Assembly: GCF_963662255.1 (NCBI RefSeq)
Contig: NC_085047.1
Coordinates: 98,959,619 to 99,023,618, forward strand
Direction: 5' to 3'
Source: Cinclus cinclus
Taxonomy: Eukaryota > Chordata > Aves > Passeriformes > Cinclidae
Length of the DNA stretch: 64,000 nucleotides
Shown here: in pieces, positions 1-11,820 of the stretch
How positions within the stretch are numbered: the first letter of the stretch is position 1
Layout of the letters: each line of letters starts with the position of its first letter
Program-made: the position numbers and the translations under genes
Notes under the pieces: model-generated
What the model saw: the letters and a program-made list of their open reading frames with translations, nothing else
What the model was told of the DNA's origin: nothing
Databases searched by the model: none

Positions 1-2745
1 AGTAGCCAGAGACAAACCTCAGGGGTTTGACAAAGCTTTGTGATAGTGAGACTCCTGTTTAGTTTTATCTTCAACCAATCCACAGGTGCGGAAAGCAAAA
101 AGGTGGTACCCTAACTTCAGCCTGACATGGCAGGTCCATCCCTGGAAGCTCTTTACTGCATGTGGCCCAACAGATGTTTTATGTGACACCTGTAAAAGCC
201 AAGGCACAGTGATCTGTGTCTCTGTGCTGTGCAAAAATGCTTTTGTGCACATCCTGGTCATTTGTGTGCCTGACTTCAGTCACATGTAGTGTGTTAATTT
301 GGGCTTGTGACATATGTGTATACCAGACAGAATCTGTCAGGCACAAAATAAAAGCACAATCAGGTCACCAACTCCATATAAACCAAGCAATTCCAACAGC
401 ATTTTGAAACAGTCTAGAGGGACTGAATTGGGATATTACATATTTCTTGTTTCTTATTATAAGGAACATTATCATTAATAGAGTCCTAATAAGCAATGTC
501 CTTATAAACAATTAAAGATGCCACAGCAATTGCTAGATCATCTTCCCTGGAGAAATCCTGATAACCTGAAAACACTTGGCAAGGCAGGCCTTATATAGTT
601 CCTGGGATATTTTGTGGCTAGTGAATCAGAACAATAGACACTTTGGTTCCTTTAGCAATAGCCTTTCTCCAGGGCTGCAGCTTAAAGAGACTTGTCTTTC
701 AACATATGTGCACATACAAACACGCATGCACAGGCACATACCTGCATGTCCAGGTATGTACACACATACCCATGACCATTCCCCCTGCCCCAGCCAGTTG
801 TCTTTTTGGGACAGAGCAAAACTGCAGTATGGTGGAGTGCTCAGTCCTGGTGTATATCCCTGGGGCAGGCTCACTTTGCTTTTGCCATGTGCTGAAGTCA
901 GTGTATGAAAGCCCTCTACAGCCAGGGGCAGCCAAACCCACCTGGAAAAGATGCTGTGATCATGCATGAGAATCAATAGCATCAATATCATCAGAAACTG
1001 GGATGAGTCAATTTGTGTGAATTACAAAACAAACCTTCAGTGAAGATTGAGAATGATCCCAATGATTTTTAAATTTAGGTCAAATTTGGAAAGGTTTGTT
1101 TTGTTAATTTAGCTTTTGCATCCCCTGAATGTAGGTCAAGATTGGTTGACTGGGAAGGACTGATTTGTAAAGTCAGTGCAGGTGGCTTGTAGTGCTCGGT
1201 GCAACAAAAGCTGCTCTGAACACTCACTCTGCTGTTTGTCTTTTGGATAGAGATGTCCACACCTTATGGCTGATGGCAATTTGTTGCTCCTATGAAGCAT
1301 ATCAAACCTGTGCCAGAGCTACCACTTCCAGAAGCCTCTTGGAGATGCGCTTTTACACCTACTTAATTCTTGGTGTTGGTTGAAGGGACAGCTGATGCAT
1401 TGCCAATATGCCAGTGGTTTACAGAATGAGAACATATTCACTGGGTTCTTGATGAGACTCCTGAGCTGAATCATGGGTTCACTAATAGTAACAACTCCTC
1501 TTCACTGTAATTCCTGCTTTTGGCATCAGGGCAATGGCTCTCTATTGACAACCTGAAAGAGAAAGCTTTTACAGCCCATTCCTTACTGGTTTGTCAAACT
1601 AAACAGATTGTACAAATTAAATTAATATCCCCCTAGGTGTAATTTCTTTATTAAACAGAGAACCAAATATTTTTCCAGATCTCCATTTTATAGAATCCTG
1701 TATAAACAAGCTGAGAAGTCCCATCTCTTAAATTTTTTAGTACAAGAAACCTTTAACATTTTATGAAGCACTGAAATTAAGATCTGGCTATTAGCCATAA
1801 CAATTTTAAGCAGCTTTGACATCCATCCTTTCCACGTATTGTCTAAAAGAGCATTAACTACATGCACGGGAGTTATGAAACTAGTCAGCTAACATTCGAA
1901 CAAACATTTTAGCACCACACCCCCACAGTTTTCAGAGGCTGAACTTTTGTTTCAGCTGTGATGTTATACAATCCTATTTCCATGGCAAACTTACAGATAC
2001 ACACTTGTCAAAATTCATGGTTTATTTAGCAAAACTGTCGAGGCACATATGCGCCATATGCATTCCCCCATTCTTTACAGACATGCTTTTTAAAACAGAG
2101 ATTTCCTGCAGCAATTAAGTCTGTTGCTTGGACTTCAATAGATATGTGTGGCATTGAAAGGGAATCTGGCTTGGACTCCTATCACTAAAAAGAGTGCTGT
2201 TCAAGAAACCCTATGTGTCTTTCTACTGTTCCACCTCCTGCCCATTACAGACTTTTAAGCATCCTGTTTTATTTGATTTGTATCAGTATTTATCCTGCAT
2301 TCAGAATGCAATCTTTCCTTGAATAAAACTGCACTTCCACACACCTTAACATCAGATATTTTGGGCACTGTCTATCCATGAACCTCGAAGATCAGTGACT
2401 GTAATCTGTTGTGGCATCTTCTTCATACAACCCAGGATAAATGCTCAGGCAGTCTGAGGGCAAAGCAAAGGAGGTGCTCCTGCCAGCACAGATGTGTGTC
2501 AGGCATCCAGTGAGAGGCAGGATTTTGTGAGCCCTCACCTTCCCCTGCAGACAGAGGTGTCACCTCCATGCTGTGTCTAGAGCAGTGGAAAACAGCAACA
2601 CACAATGGAAGTTGAATGCTTAGGCCTTGAATTTCAGCTGAGTAGAATCTAAAAATCTGGTCAAAACATAGAAAACTTCATGGGACACTGATTTGTTTTG
2701 TTAATCTATATATATAGTTTGAAAATAATTTCTGTGTGGAGAAAA
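1..2745. other. unique non-coding sequence, no gene recognised
   Basis: Short overlapping open frames occur on both strands but none resembles a known family or is flanked by convincing splice sites over a useful length. A degenerate TG/CA-rich patch lies at about 690-775, and a 12-bp AT palindrome (CTATATATATAG) sits at 2706-2717. I see nothing else to annotate here. Confidence 0.5.
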
Positions 2746-3060
2746 TTCCCCCTTCTGCCTTTGTAACCCTCCTATGTCCTTTTCCTTATTCCCAACCACC
2801 ACCACTAGCTCCCAGCTCTGTGGCCTGGTCATAGTCTCTGCATTCAGCTAGAATGCATCCCTCCCCTTCCCCAGTGCCCTGGTCCCAGTTCACTCTTACC
2901 TTTGCTCCCAGTTATCTCCCTGTTGTCTCCCTGACCACCTTGTGCCTTGCCTTCTCCCATTCTGCTGCCCCAGTTTCTGAGCTAGGATCAGCCACCCCTC
3001 CTCTCCCCTTGGTACCTCTCCCCCTTCTTCTCTCAGGGTCTTCACACTCTTCACTATTAA
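2746..3060. repeat. pyrimidine-rich low-complexity tract
   Basis: The plus strand is strongly enriched in C and T, with repeated CCCTTCCCC, CTCCC and CTTCTCCC stretches over roughly 300 bp. The compositional bias removes stop codons, so the open frames here (2853-3191 on plus and long purine-coded frames on minus) are best read as artefacts. The minus strand carries a strong-looking splice donor (AAG followed by GTAAGA) at about 2893-2900, but no pyrimidine-rich acceptor lies near it on that strand. Confidence 0.5.
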
Positions 3061-6000
3061 TTCTAATCACAACCATTCCTGGGCTCCAGGCTCAAACGTG
3101 TCTTGCTTTCTTTGCACATGGTGCCCTGAGACAAGATGATATTTGCCAAAATATGGTAAATATAGGCAAAGTTCCCTGCATTCCATCCTAGCACCTGTAT
3201 CCATGACACTGGGCAACACTGCACCGTGGAGCCCCTGGAACATGCCCTTCACACATGTACTGGGGTTCAGCTGCCTAGAAAGACAGCAGGGAGCCAGTGC
3301 AAATGGAAATCTGGCTCCAACATGACAAAGCACGTTCTTGTGAAAGATGATGTAAGGCTGCTTATTTGGAGATTATTGGGCCTGTCTATGACAAGGAAAC
3401 CCAAGCAGCAAACCAGAAAAAAACAAAAAACAAAAAACAGGCAAAGAACTAAGGAGCTCCATATTTAATTTTCTTTGCTCTGATCATTAAAATGACAATC
3501 TCAGCTGACTGTGTAAAGTATGATTACATGGCAACCCCTTTCTCCCTTTGCTGGTCACTCCTCCAGCCCCAGCATAGATGCAGTGCATGCTATCAAGCCA
3601 TGAATTTACTCTGAGCCAGCTCAAAGCACAGCCATAAAATAACCAAAATTAATTTCAGTGCTTAAAGAAGAGAAACAAAATCCCTTCCCTGTCCTTGTCC
3701 ATAGTGCAGGGAGGCAACTTTGCCCAATAGCAGAAACATTTGTACTGGGATTGGAAAGGGAGAGAGGAGTGACTTGAAGAGGAAGCTGTGCTTAGTTCTG
3801 CATGAGGAATCACTGGTCAGAGCTGAGGGAGGGCAGTTGGGAGAATACAGGGAGATACACAAGTCACTTTTATTTTTTTCCCTTTCAAAAAACCCTCCCC
3901 AGCACAGCTTTCCCCTTCCCCATCCTAGCTTATTCAGTTGCCTCTTATAGGTGTCAAACCACCTTTCTTCACAAGAAGTCCTTCTCTGTACATCAAGCAA
4001 CATTCAGTCCTTAAGCTTCCCAATTTTGCCATGTGAAGGACCTCTGGGATGGTGGAAGAGAAGGAGAGGGGCTGGGAAGAAAACCCTGGCCAACTGGACC
4101 TTGATTTTCTTTTTCTTAAAATAAAAAATAAATACTATCTATGGTGACAACGTGAAGAAGGCTGTGGTGGGAGGGAAGCCCTGGAGGGAGCATTTGAAGC
4201 CCTGTTAAATCAGTCCATACAATTAGATATAAACACCTCACTACATATTGTAGCCATGCTTTACCTTCATTAGCACCAGGCTGCCAACTCAGAGTACTGA
4301 ACTTAGATTTCTGGACTAGGAAGTGAGAGAGCAGATGCTTAATTTGCTGGACTGATACACAGAAAAATGAAGAGCGCTACCTAAGCTAGACAGATTGCAG
4401 CTTTTTGCTGTACCACAGGTAATGATCATGGTATGATGTATTTTAAAGTAGTCAGTTTTAGTGCCTGCAGTTCTCTCTGTAGTATCTTTGAACCTTCCGT
4501 ATGCCATCAGCAGCTATATACATAGCAACCTTCAAGCAACCTTAGTTTAGTGTCCTTTTCAAGGCTCAAAGGCTTTTTTCTAGTTTTTTTTTTTTTTTTT
4601 GCTTTGTTTTTGGAGACAGAGAAGAGAAGAAAAGGAACCAAATGTTAGTGAGATCATGTGGAAGTCAAAGAAATGTGCAGTTGTGAGGGTTGCCCGTGGC
4701 AGAAAGCCTCCCTGAAAGGGCAAGCTGTTCCAGAATTTCAGTAATTTGCCTGTTCTGTGAGGTTGTTAAATAACCAAATCCTTCAGCTGAAATTGCTCTG
4801 TCCCCACTCTTGTCTGTACCATGGCACAAACAGATAGAGCTGTTGTGGTGGTAGGTAGTTGAAGTTTCTTATTTGACACAGCTGGAGCTTCATGCACTTA
4901 CTAGTAACAAATATTGAAGGATAAGCAGAAGTGAAGCTGGATAGAAGCCAACAGAAGTTCCTTAGTTTGTCCCAGAATAAATCAAAGTATATTCTGAGAC
5001 AGCTGTCAGAGGTTCAGAATTAGACCTATCGTTCTAGTGAAATGAACACAACTTTTTCCTAGATTTCCCCTTGCTTTAAAAGGAACCCCGGCAGCATCAA
5101 GGACACAGAGTTGCTAACAATAGTCCCATTATCCCATGGTGGCTCTCTAGGGGAACAGGTACATTTATTATTTTGTTTCCATCTGCACCAGCACCCTCAT
5201 ACTGCATCATCCTCCCTTGTTTCTAGGAGTGTTATGTGTCACCTATGGAAGCATACAGCTCAAACATGGTTTTATCTCTCTGGCTAGCTTTCCTGCATTG
5301 TCTGATAATTTTAAATGTCCATAAACTTAAAGCTCCATTAACACATAACAAGGCTTAGGCAATTTGCTTGAATTATTCATACAAAATACTGTCTAATTCC
5401 TTTTTGAATTGATTTAATTTATTCCTCCCCTTGCTAAATGTAGAAAAATACATGTTTTCTACAACCACTATTATTAAGTAACTCAGGCTATTCCCTCTGC
5501 TTGTGACTGCCTGAACATCAGACTTTTTCTTTGGGAATTAGTAATAAGTTATATGTACTTGGTCCAAGTTTTCACTGCTCTGCCCTACACAAAGGAAAAA
5601 AAGGCTGCATGTAGAGGTAATATCTTTATTCCCTGTTGGTTTAGGCATATGTATGATTCTAGTCCCTGGAAGCATGCTCCCAATTTATGAGCAATCTGTT
5701 CATCCAGTCTTTCAAATACAGTACTTTTCTTCCAATGCCAAAATTTGAAATAACAGAACTGTAACCTCTGCCTCTTAGTCTTTTGTGCACATAGCCACCT
5801 AGGCAATTACTAATGAACAAGAACCACTTTCCAGGCAACGCACTATTCTTCCCCACTAGAAAATGAATTGGAATTTCCTTAATTCCTGTTACATGGGGAG
5901 TAACTGGAAATACCTGTGTAAGTTTTAGCCTGAAACATATATATGGATAAGTTTTAACAGTCCTTTTTCATGTCAAAGTTGTTAGGAGTGACTGGCCTCC

Positions 6001-7871
6001 TTTACTGCAGCAGTTGGCAAAGTCACTAGAACATTATACCAGATTTTTAGTTTCTTTACCAAATGAGGCCTTACAGGTCATCAAAACACCAGCAACCTCT
6101 TCATTAGACATAAAAAACTTCCCTTCTTGAAGTGCTTACCATGTATAAACCTGAGACCAGGACAAAAAAACAGAAACGGTCATGAAGGAAATCTGAGAGG
6201 TGAAGCCAGATTTGTTGCATTACTAAATTGCTTGACTAAATACATATTAAATAATAACTGAATACATGCTGAAATGAAAGCAGTTATCCCAAACAAGAAA
6301 CATGTACCTTATTCCTTTTCTTCCTTTTTCAAAGCAGCCACTTGTTTGTTAAACATGAGTTTGTAGGCAAAGTAACTAAAAGAAAATGATGGAACCATTG
6401 AAAATACATCCTTGCATTTTTGAAATGATGTAAGTAAAAGTACCAGGATGCTGAATCAAATACAGATAACAGAGTTGTAGTTACTGAAAGTTACCACAGG
6501 TATCTTTTGATACATTTATATTTAACTACTATATATCCTACAATAATTTACATCACTCTTAAAATAAAAGGTTAAAGTAACTATTGCTATATAAGAAATA
6601 GGTGTCATCGGCGAGTCTACTCCAGTGCTGCTGAATGTGTTAACCATACGTGGTGATCAGTTTAATGTTGCCATACCCATGAACAAGAAACAAACAAGAA
6701 GCTTAAGATTTGTGGATGTTTATTATATGATTTCAGCAGAAATGTTTGCTTGATTTTTTTTTTGTTTTAATAAATAAACTGACTTTCTTTTGTAGGGTAT
6801 TTTAGGAGGGTTTTTTCCTCTACAGCTTGAAAATTTATTTTCCCATGAAGTGTTTTATGAAAGTGTTTAAAATGGGTTTCCTTTGGCTGCTATGGATACA
6901 AAAAATTCTTAAGTGCCTCTTAGGAATTTTTTATGTTCTTTGAGGCAAGAAAGGCAGAAGAAGGAGTTAAAAACCAGAAGTGCCATAAGCAGAAATAGGT
7001 TTTACAGTCCTTCTTCTGGAACACAGCATCATCCCAGTGGAAGTCATTAGTCGTTTTTTCTCCATATATAATGAAGGACTGCAGTGACTCATTCTTGAGT
7101 TGTAAATGAATTTTTAAAACCTCTCAGAGCCATGGTCAGGGACATTGTAAAAATGAACAGCTCAGGATATTATTCCAACCCGTAATTTCTTAGCAAGGAG
7201 ATGATGCAGGTCAACTGCTGAGTAAACCCTGTTTATGGACATTGAACTTCAGGTCAAGTGTATTGCTAAGAAGTATAAGTGCTGATGAATGAAAATCAAA
7301 AGAAATTATGACCAATTATACCTGTACAAAGCTAAACAAGTCTTCTGGCTTTTGATGTTTTAAAATATTAGTGACCAGAAATAATCAGAGACAAATCAGC
7401 AAAAAAATTTCTGCAGATTTCATCAAAGTGCCTTCTATCTCTGTTTTTCTCTTATGTCTGTGGGATCAAAAATGACATCATGTCAGTCTTTCTCACATAA
7501 TTTCATTATTGCCTTGTAGAAGTAGGAAACCTTGTTTCAAGACTATTGTCAAACACTGTCCATTCTAGTCTGTTCTCACTTAGCCTCTAATTTTCAAAGT
7601 AATTGTTTTTTCTAGTGTGATTTTATCCCTTCTTCCATTATGTGGCCTAGTAACCTGGAGAACAGTAGGCAGAGGAATGCATGTTGGTCAATACATGGCA
7701 TCCCTTTCTCCACATCCTGTTGTAACTTAATTTTCTTTTTGTGTGTCACAGCGTGTATCTCATGTATGTCACCAGTAGACTGAAAGGTAGGTATCCTTGC
7801 TGACAGTCAAGTATCTGATCAGGCTGGAAGTGGTGCAGAGGAATCACAGGAAAATGGTATTTTAATTTTTT
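3061..7871. other. non-coding stretch with minor A/T homopolymers
   Basis: No gene is supported. Small simple repeats are an A-rich CAAAAAA-type run at about 3417-3442 and a 17-base T run at 4584-4600. A short minus-strand splice-site pair with an open frame exists at 4265-4310, but it is only 46 bp and could easily be chance. Confidence 0.45.
4584..4600. repeat. poly-T run (17 T)
   Basis: Seventeen consecutive T are read directly from the sequence. It is not followed or preceded by a recognisable retroposed body, so it is treated as a simple repeat. Confidence 0.85.
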
Positions 7872-8020
7872 TCTGTGGTTCTTGGAAAATTACTTCAATG
7901 TTGTGTGCCTCAATTTTTACATTTGTAGGAAGCACATGGTTACTCATCTCAAAGGACTGCTAAAACTTAGTTTATCAATAGCTGTAAAGCACCATGTACT
8001 CCCAGATAGAAAATACACAT
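7872..8020 (+). mobile_element. possible ancient MIR-like CORE-SINE fragment
   Basis: The order of short blocks matches the MIR core in the plus orientation: CTTGG, then an ACTT block, then GTGCCTCA, a T-rich stretch, CATTTGTA, ACTCATCTCAAAGG and finally a GCTGTAAAGCAC block like the GTAAAGCGC part of the MIR/L2 3' region. MIR elements predate amniote radiation, and old copies are known in bird genomes. The copy is very diverged and I compared it with the consensus from memory, so a coincidental match cannot be excluded. Confidence 0.4.
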
Positions 8021-9835
8021 ATTTTAGAAGATTAAATTTAATATTTGTGGAATTCTTCAGAGGTTTTAAAAATGCTATTTCATCCACTCAGAATATCAAC
8101 TTCAACCTGCACAAAACAGTCCCTAAAATACCCCCCAGTCTTTTCATGAAAACCATGGCAAATCCAAGCACCTTTGCTCAATACTTTGTTCAGAAAATAT
8201 TCAGAGTGAAACCCTATCCCTGCAAAGTGAGTGGCTAGGGTTTTGTTTCCAATCTAGATTTAGAATCTCCAGACAATAAAATGCTGCTTATATCCTTTGG
8301 AATCATATTCCAGCATCATATTGCCCTTATGGCTTAAAGTCTTGGGAGATGGCATTTCCCAGAGAAGTCTACCCATCCTTAGATTTGATTTGAACCACAT
8401 CTTATGCCTTTTAATTGAATATTAAATATATTCAGAAAAGCATTTAATAACATTTTGTGGCTGCTGGCCTTTTCAAAAACAATAATGTAACTATTTTCTA
8501 ATAATCTGAAAGCATATTGCCTTTCCAAACATCTTGATTTATATGAAGGAAAGAACTCAGGCAATAGATAAAAAAAAGAACATTCTCATTCAGAGAACTA
8601 TTAAAGCATTTTTCAAAGGCTGATAGTGAGAAAGCAGAGGCAGTGGAAAAATGAAAAAAGAGTTTATTAGGAGATATATATCCCTTCTGTACAATTTAAT
8701 TCTTGAGAAGAAGAAAGTACATAGCAAGTGTCTCTTATTAAAACAAAATTAAGTCTGGATGCATGGTTTCACATCCAATATGATAACACTGGTATTAGGT
8801 CAGCAAGCACTATAGGAATATAATATTTTTCCCCTTTCATACAACTGGATTGTAATTTCAGCTACAGGCATGGGCAGACAAGGGAAGGAATGAAATCTTA
8901 CAACTCTTCAGACATCGTCACTCTGAGCTACTCAAATAATACTGGATTTTAATGACACTAGGTGATTGATGCTACAATGTTTTAGTTAAATGCCTGGGTT
9001 ATTTTGCTGTGAGAATTCCTGTCAGCCATAGCTGCATTGTTACTGTGAGCACAGCTGCAGTGAATTTCACTCCCCATTAACAATGTGAACTAGAACAGCC
9101 TGTATCTCCATGTTGTAGAACTGAGGCCACAACAATATTGTGGCACTAAAATTTGGTTTAAACCATAGAAATTTTATCCCCACCAGCTCAAGGACTAAAT
9201 CAGATCTTCAGGGAACGTTACTTCATTTTATCATTCTGTTGTATCTGTGTTGTACGATCCACATCCTCCCATCTGTCTGGAGTTCAGATCCTTAGAGAAA
9301 TGGAAATGGAATGAAACCGATAGTGTTTACATTTTTCAGGATGGACATAGCCTAGGGTAAACTCCTCGTTAATCACACAGCCTACAAAAGGGACACTAAG
9401 AAATGAGACTGGCAGCTAATGAAGAAAGGTCAAGAAGCCTTTCAGCTTGCCTCCTGTCCAGAGGAACCATATACAGGGTAGACAGGTCATCCTCATGAGG
9501 AGAAGGAAGCTTGTGGCAATGCAGAAAGGAGGTCACTTGTGCTGCCATGAGGTAGTCTCAACAGGAGAGCTCATCCACTCTCTCTTCTCTGCCTGCGTCC
9601 CTGAGGTGTTCTCAGGCCAAACTCTCAAAGTCATGTTTTATAGCTCAGTATAATTGTTCAAGCTGGTATGGCTTCATGTTTAACGATTTCCATTTAATGG
9701 AAGTCAGGAAACGTTACAGTACTGTACCCATGTCTCTTAAGAAATGAAAGTAGCATGGACAACTGAGTTCAGCAAATTGCTAAAACATGCTGGATCCACA
9801 TGGATTTTACTGCTATATTTTAAATCATTCAACAG
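8021..9835. other. non-coding stretch, no repeat or gene recognised
   Basis: AT-rich unique sequence. It contains SOX-like elements, including an ACAATATTGT palindrome around 9130, within a region rich in short homeodomain-type AT motifs. Nothing here is coding as far as I can see. Confidence 0.4.
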
Positions 9836-9928
9836 AAAATGAAATTCTCCTGTCTAAATGCATGTCTCAATCCTTTTGAATCCAGTAATAGGGCTCAAGA
9901 AAGTTTTGCTGATGCTGTAATTTCAAAG
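9836..9928 (+). other. candidate 93-bp plus-strand exon (unassigned)
   Basis: The segment is preceded by a T-rich tract ending in AACAG and followed by AAG then GTGAGC, a strong donor. In the frame starting at the first base all 31 codons are open (phase 0 in, phase 0 out); of the other two frames, at least one is closed by stops. The second codon is ATG, so it could also hold a start. The inferred peptide has a mixed, non-repetitive composition ending in ESFADAVISK, which I do not recognise. An open 31-codon stretch with a splice-site pair can arise by chance in 64 kb, so this remains a candidate only. No partner exon was found nearby on the same strand. Confidence 0.2.
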
Positions 9929-10589
9929 GTGAGCGTGACTCTACCTCCTGCCTCAATTATCAGCCAGTTTCTTTAATAATTCAAAATCCTGCTAAGATCC
10001 TGACCTTAGAGATTAATAAAATGATCCTTTATAGCCTTTCCAAGTTAGGCCGATTAAACACAGATTTGGCACAGACAACCTGAGAAACTTCAGTAACGTT
10101 ATTCATTTAGCTAACAGTTACCTCCCCTGCTGACGCACTCCCAATTAATGCCAAGAAAGGCATCTGATCCAGTGGAAGGGGACCGCTTGTTCCATGCTCT
10201 CGATTACCTTGGATTTGGTCCCAATTTAATGATAACATCACTGTGTTTTTCTTGAGAATTATAATTATTTTATGGAAGTGGGTAGTGTTCTGTCCAGCTC
10301 ACAAGCTTTCCTGAGAGGACAGCAGGTCCCAAGCCTGGATGGCAGCAGGTGTTTTAGAGGGAAGCATTCATTAACTCCCCCAAAAGCACATGAAGAAAGG
10401 CTTGTTTGGCGTGGCAGTGGGTGATTAATTTATACCCTGCAGCACGAAGATACCCAAGCTGAAGTACTTTATAATTATAACTGACGGTCTTACTTGTATC
10501 TGTACATCAGCTTTTCCAGACCTAGGCTCTGCTGCAGCCAAGCAGAGCCAGCTTAGCTTAACTCTGCCTGGAAGCAGCTCTGATTAAAC

Positions 10590-10745
10590 TGATGCAACTC
10601 TACACACGATGATGGATTTAAAATTAGTTTTCTGTTACGCTAGTGTTTATGAATGCCAGCTGAGTCATTGCGGACTGAATTTAAACCAGTTTACTAGAGT
10701 TCATACCCAAAATTATCGGGGTTTAGCTAAACCAGTTTAAAACTT
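10590..10745. promoter_or_regulatory. motif-dense block with paired TTAAACCAGTTT elements
   Basis: Two copies of a TAAACCAGTTTA-type near-palindrome lie at about 10680-10693 and 10728-10741, 47-48 bp apart. An AP-1-like TGAGTCAT lies just upstream at about 10663. AAACCAGTT resembles the grainyhead/CP2 family half-site pattern AACNNGTT. The function is inference from motif resemblance only; it could be an enhancer or a remnant of an old transposon. Confidence 0.25.
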
Positions 10746-10955
10746 AGCTGCAGAGGTGGCACTGGCTGAGCAAGTCATGCTGCAAGGCCGCCAGGGAGGA
10801 GGTCCATGCTGAAGGACAGGGGAAGCTCTGGCCACAGCCCAGTGGCCTATTGCCTCTGACATCCCCAGCAGCAGAGGTGACATGGGAGATGGCTCTGCCT
10901 GTCCCTGGGAGGAGGAAGAGAGCAGGAGGTTTGATCTCAGGAGGAGCTGAAGAAA

Positions 10956-11102
10956 CAGAATCATAGAAACCTTTAGGTTGGAGAAGACCTCTAAGGTCAT
11001 TGAGTCCAACTGCTAAGCCAGCACTGCCAAGTTCACCACTAAACCACGCCCTTAAGTGCCACATCCACACACCTTTTAAATACCTTCAGGGATAGGGACT
11101 CT
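10956..11102 (-). mobile_element. CR1 LINE 3'-end fragment
   Basis: The segment starts with AGAATCATAGAAACC, continues with TTAGGTTGGAGAAGACC and GAGTCCAACTG, then CAGCACTGCCAAG, CCACTAAACCA, CTTTTAAATACC and CAGGGATAGGGACTC. This order is the reverse complement of the widespread avian CR1 3' untranslated region, so the element lies on the minus strand. It is strongly 5'-truncated, as CR1 copies usually are. Similarity stops abruptly near 11102. Confidence 0.9.
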
Positions 11103-11602
11103 TACTGGAGTCCTGCCAGTCAGCACCAGCTGGGAACTTGTCCCAGCACAAAGCTGAGATGTTATTCTCCTTTCCCAAAGACCAGCATAAGATCAGCAGA
11201 AAAAATCTGTATCTCTTTGACTATTTCAGACAGTTTTTCCCACCAAACCTTAGTAACTCTGATTTTAGGATCCAGCCCACATTGAAGAAGGGAGAGAGAT
11301 TATCTAACCATGACTGATTTTATGATTTCCAGAATATAAGGTCATATAAAATGATGCCATGCAGAATGAAGTCTGATTTGTGCTCTTTCAATGCTGAACA
11401 GGAGGCTTTGTGTAAGATCTCATGAGAAGAGGTTGAGAGGCCCCTTTAAAGCCCAGAGCAGAGAGGAGTTTCCAGGTGGGTGCTGTGGGGCACACGAGTT
11501 CTCCCATGGCAGGGAAGATTGAAGGTTCCCAACTCCTGGAAAAGGCAGGGGGTGTTCCTCTGTCCAGAGGCCTGCAAGGAACATGAGTGCCCTGCAGCAG
11601 GT

Positions 11603-11820
11603 GGGGACAGACAGCTGTGGGGATAGAGCTTTGGGGACAGACAGACAGCTTTGGGGTCAGACAGCTGTGGGGATAGAGCTTTGGGGACAGACAGACAGCT
11701 TTGGGGTCAGACAGCTGTGGGGATAGAGCTTTGGGGACAGACAGACAGCTTTGGGGACAGACAGCTGTGGGGATAGAGCTTTGGGGACAGACAGACAGCT
11801 TTGGGGACAGACAGCTGTGC
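11603..11820. repeat. minisatellite, 50-bp period, about 4.3 copies
   Basis: The block ACAGCTGTGGGGATAGAGCT recurs exactly at 11611, 11661, 11711 and 11761, with a degenerate fifth start at 11811, giving a 50-bp unit. Within each unit a GACAGACAGACAG stretch and GCTTTGGGG recur, so there is shorter internal periodicity. Copies differ mainly at one position (GGGGTCAG against GGGGACAG). The unit contains no stop codon in several frames, and because 50 is not a multiple of three the frame rotates along the array. That explains the long open frames on both strands here. Confidence 0.95.

Noticed and set aside
690..775. Repeated CACATAC/CATGC words suggesting a repeat array
   Set aside because: Irregular spacing and no conserved repeat/spacer structure; a degenerate TG/CA microsatellite, not a CRISPR-like array.
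7752..7786. 35-bp plus-strand segment with a strong TTTTTGTGTGTCACAG acceptor and AAG/GTAGGT donor
   Set aside because: Only 11 codons open in one frame; no partner exon, so indistinguishable from chance.
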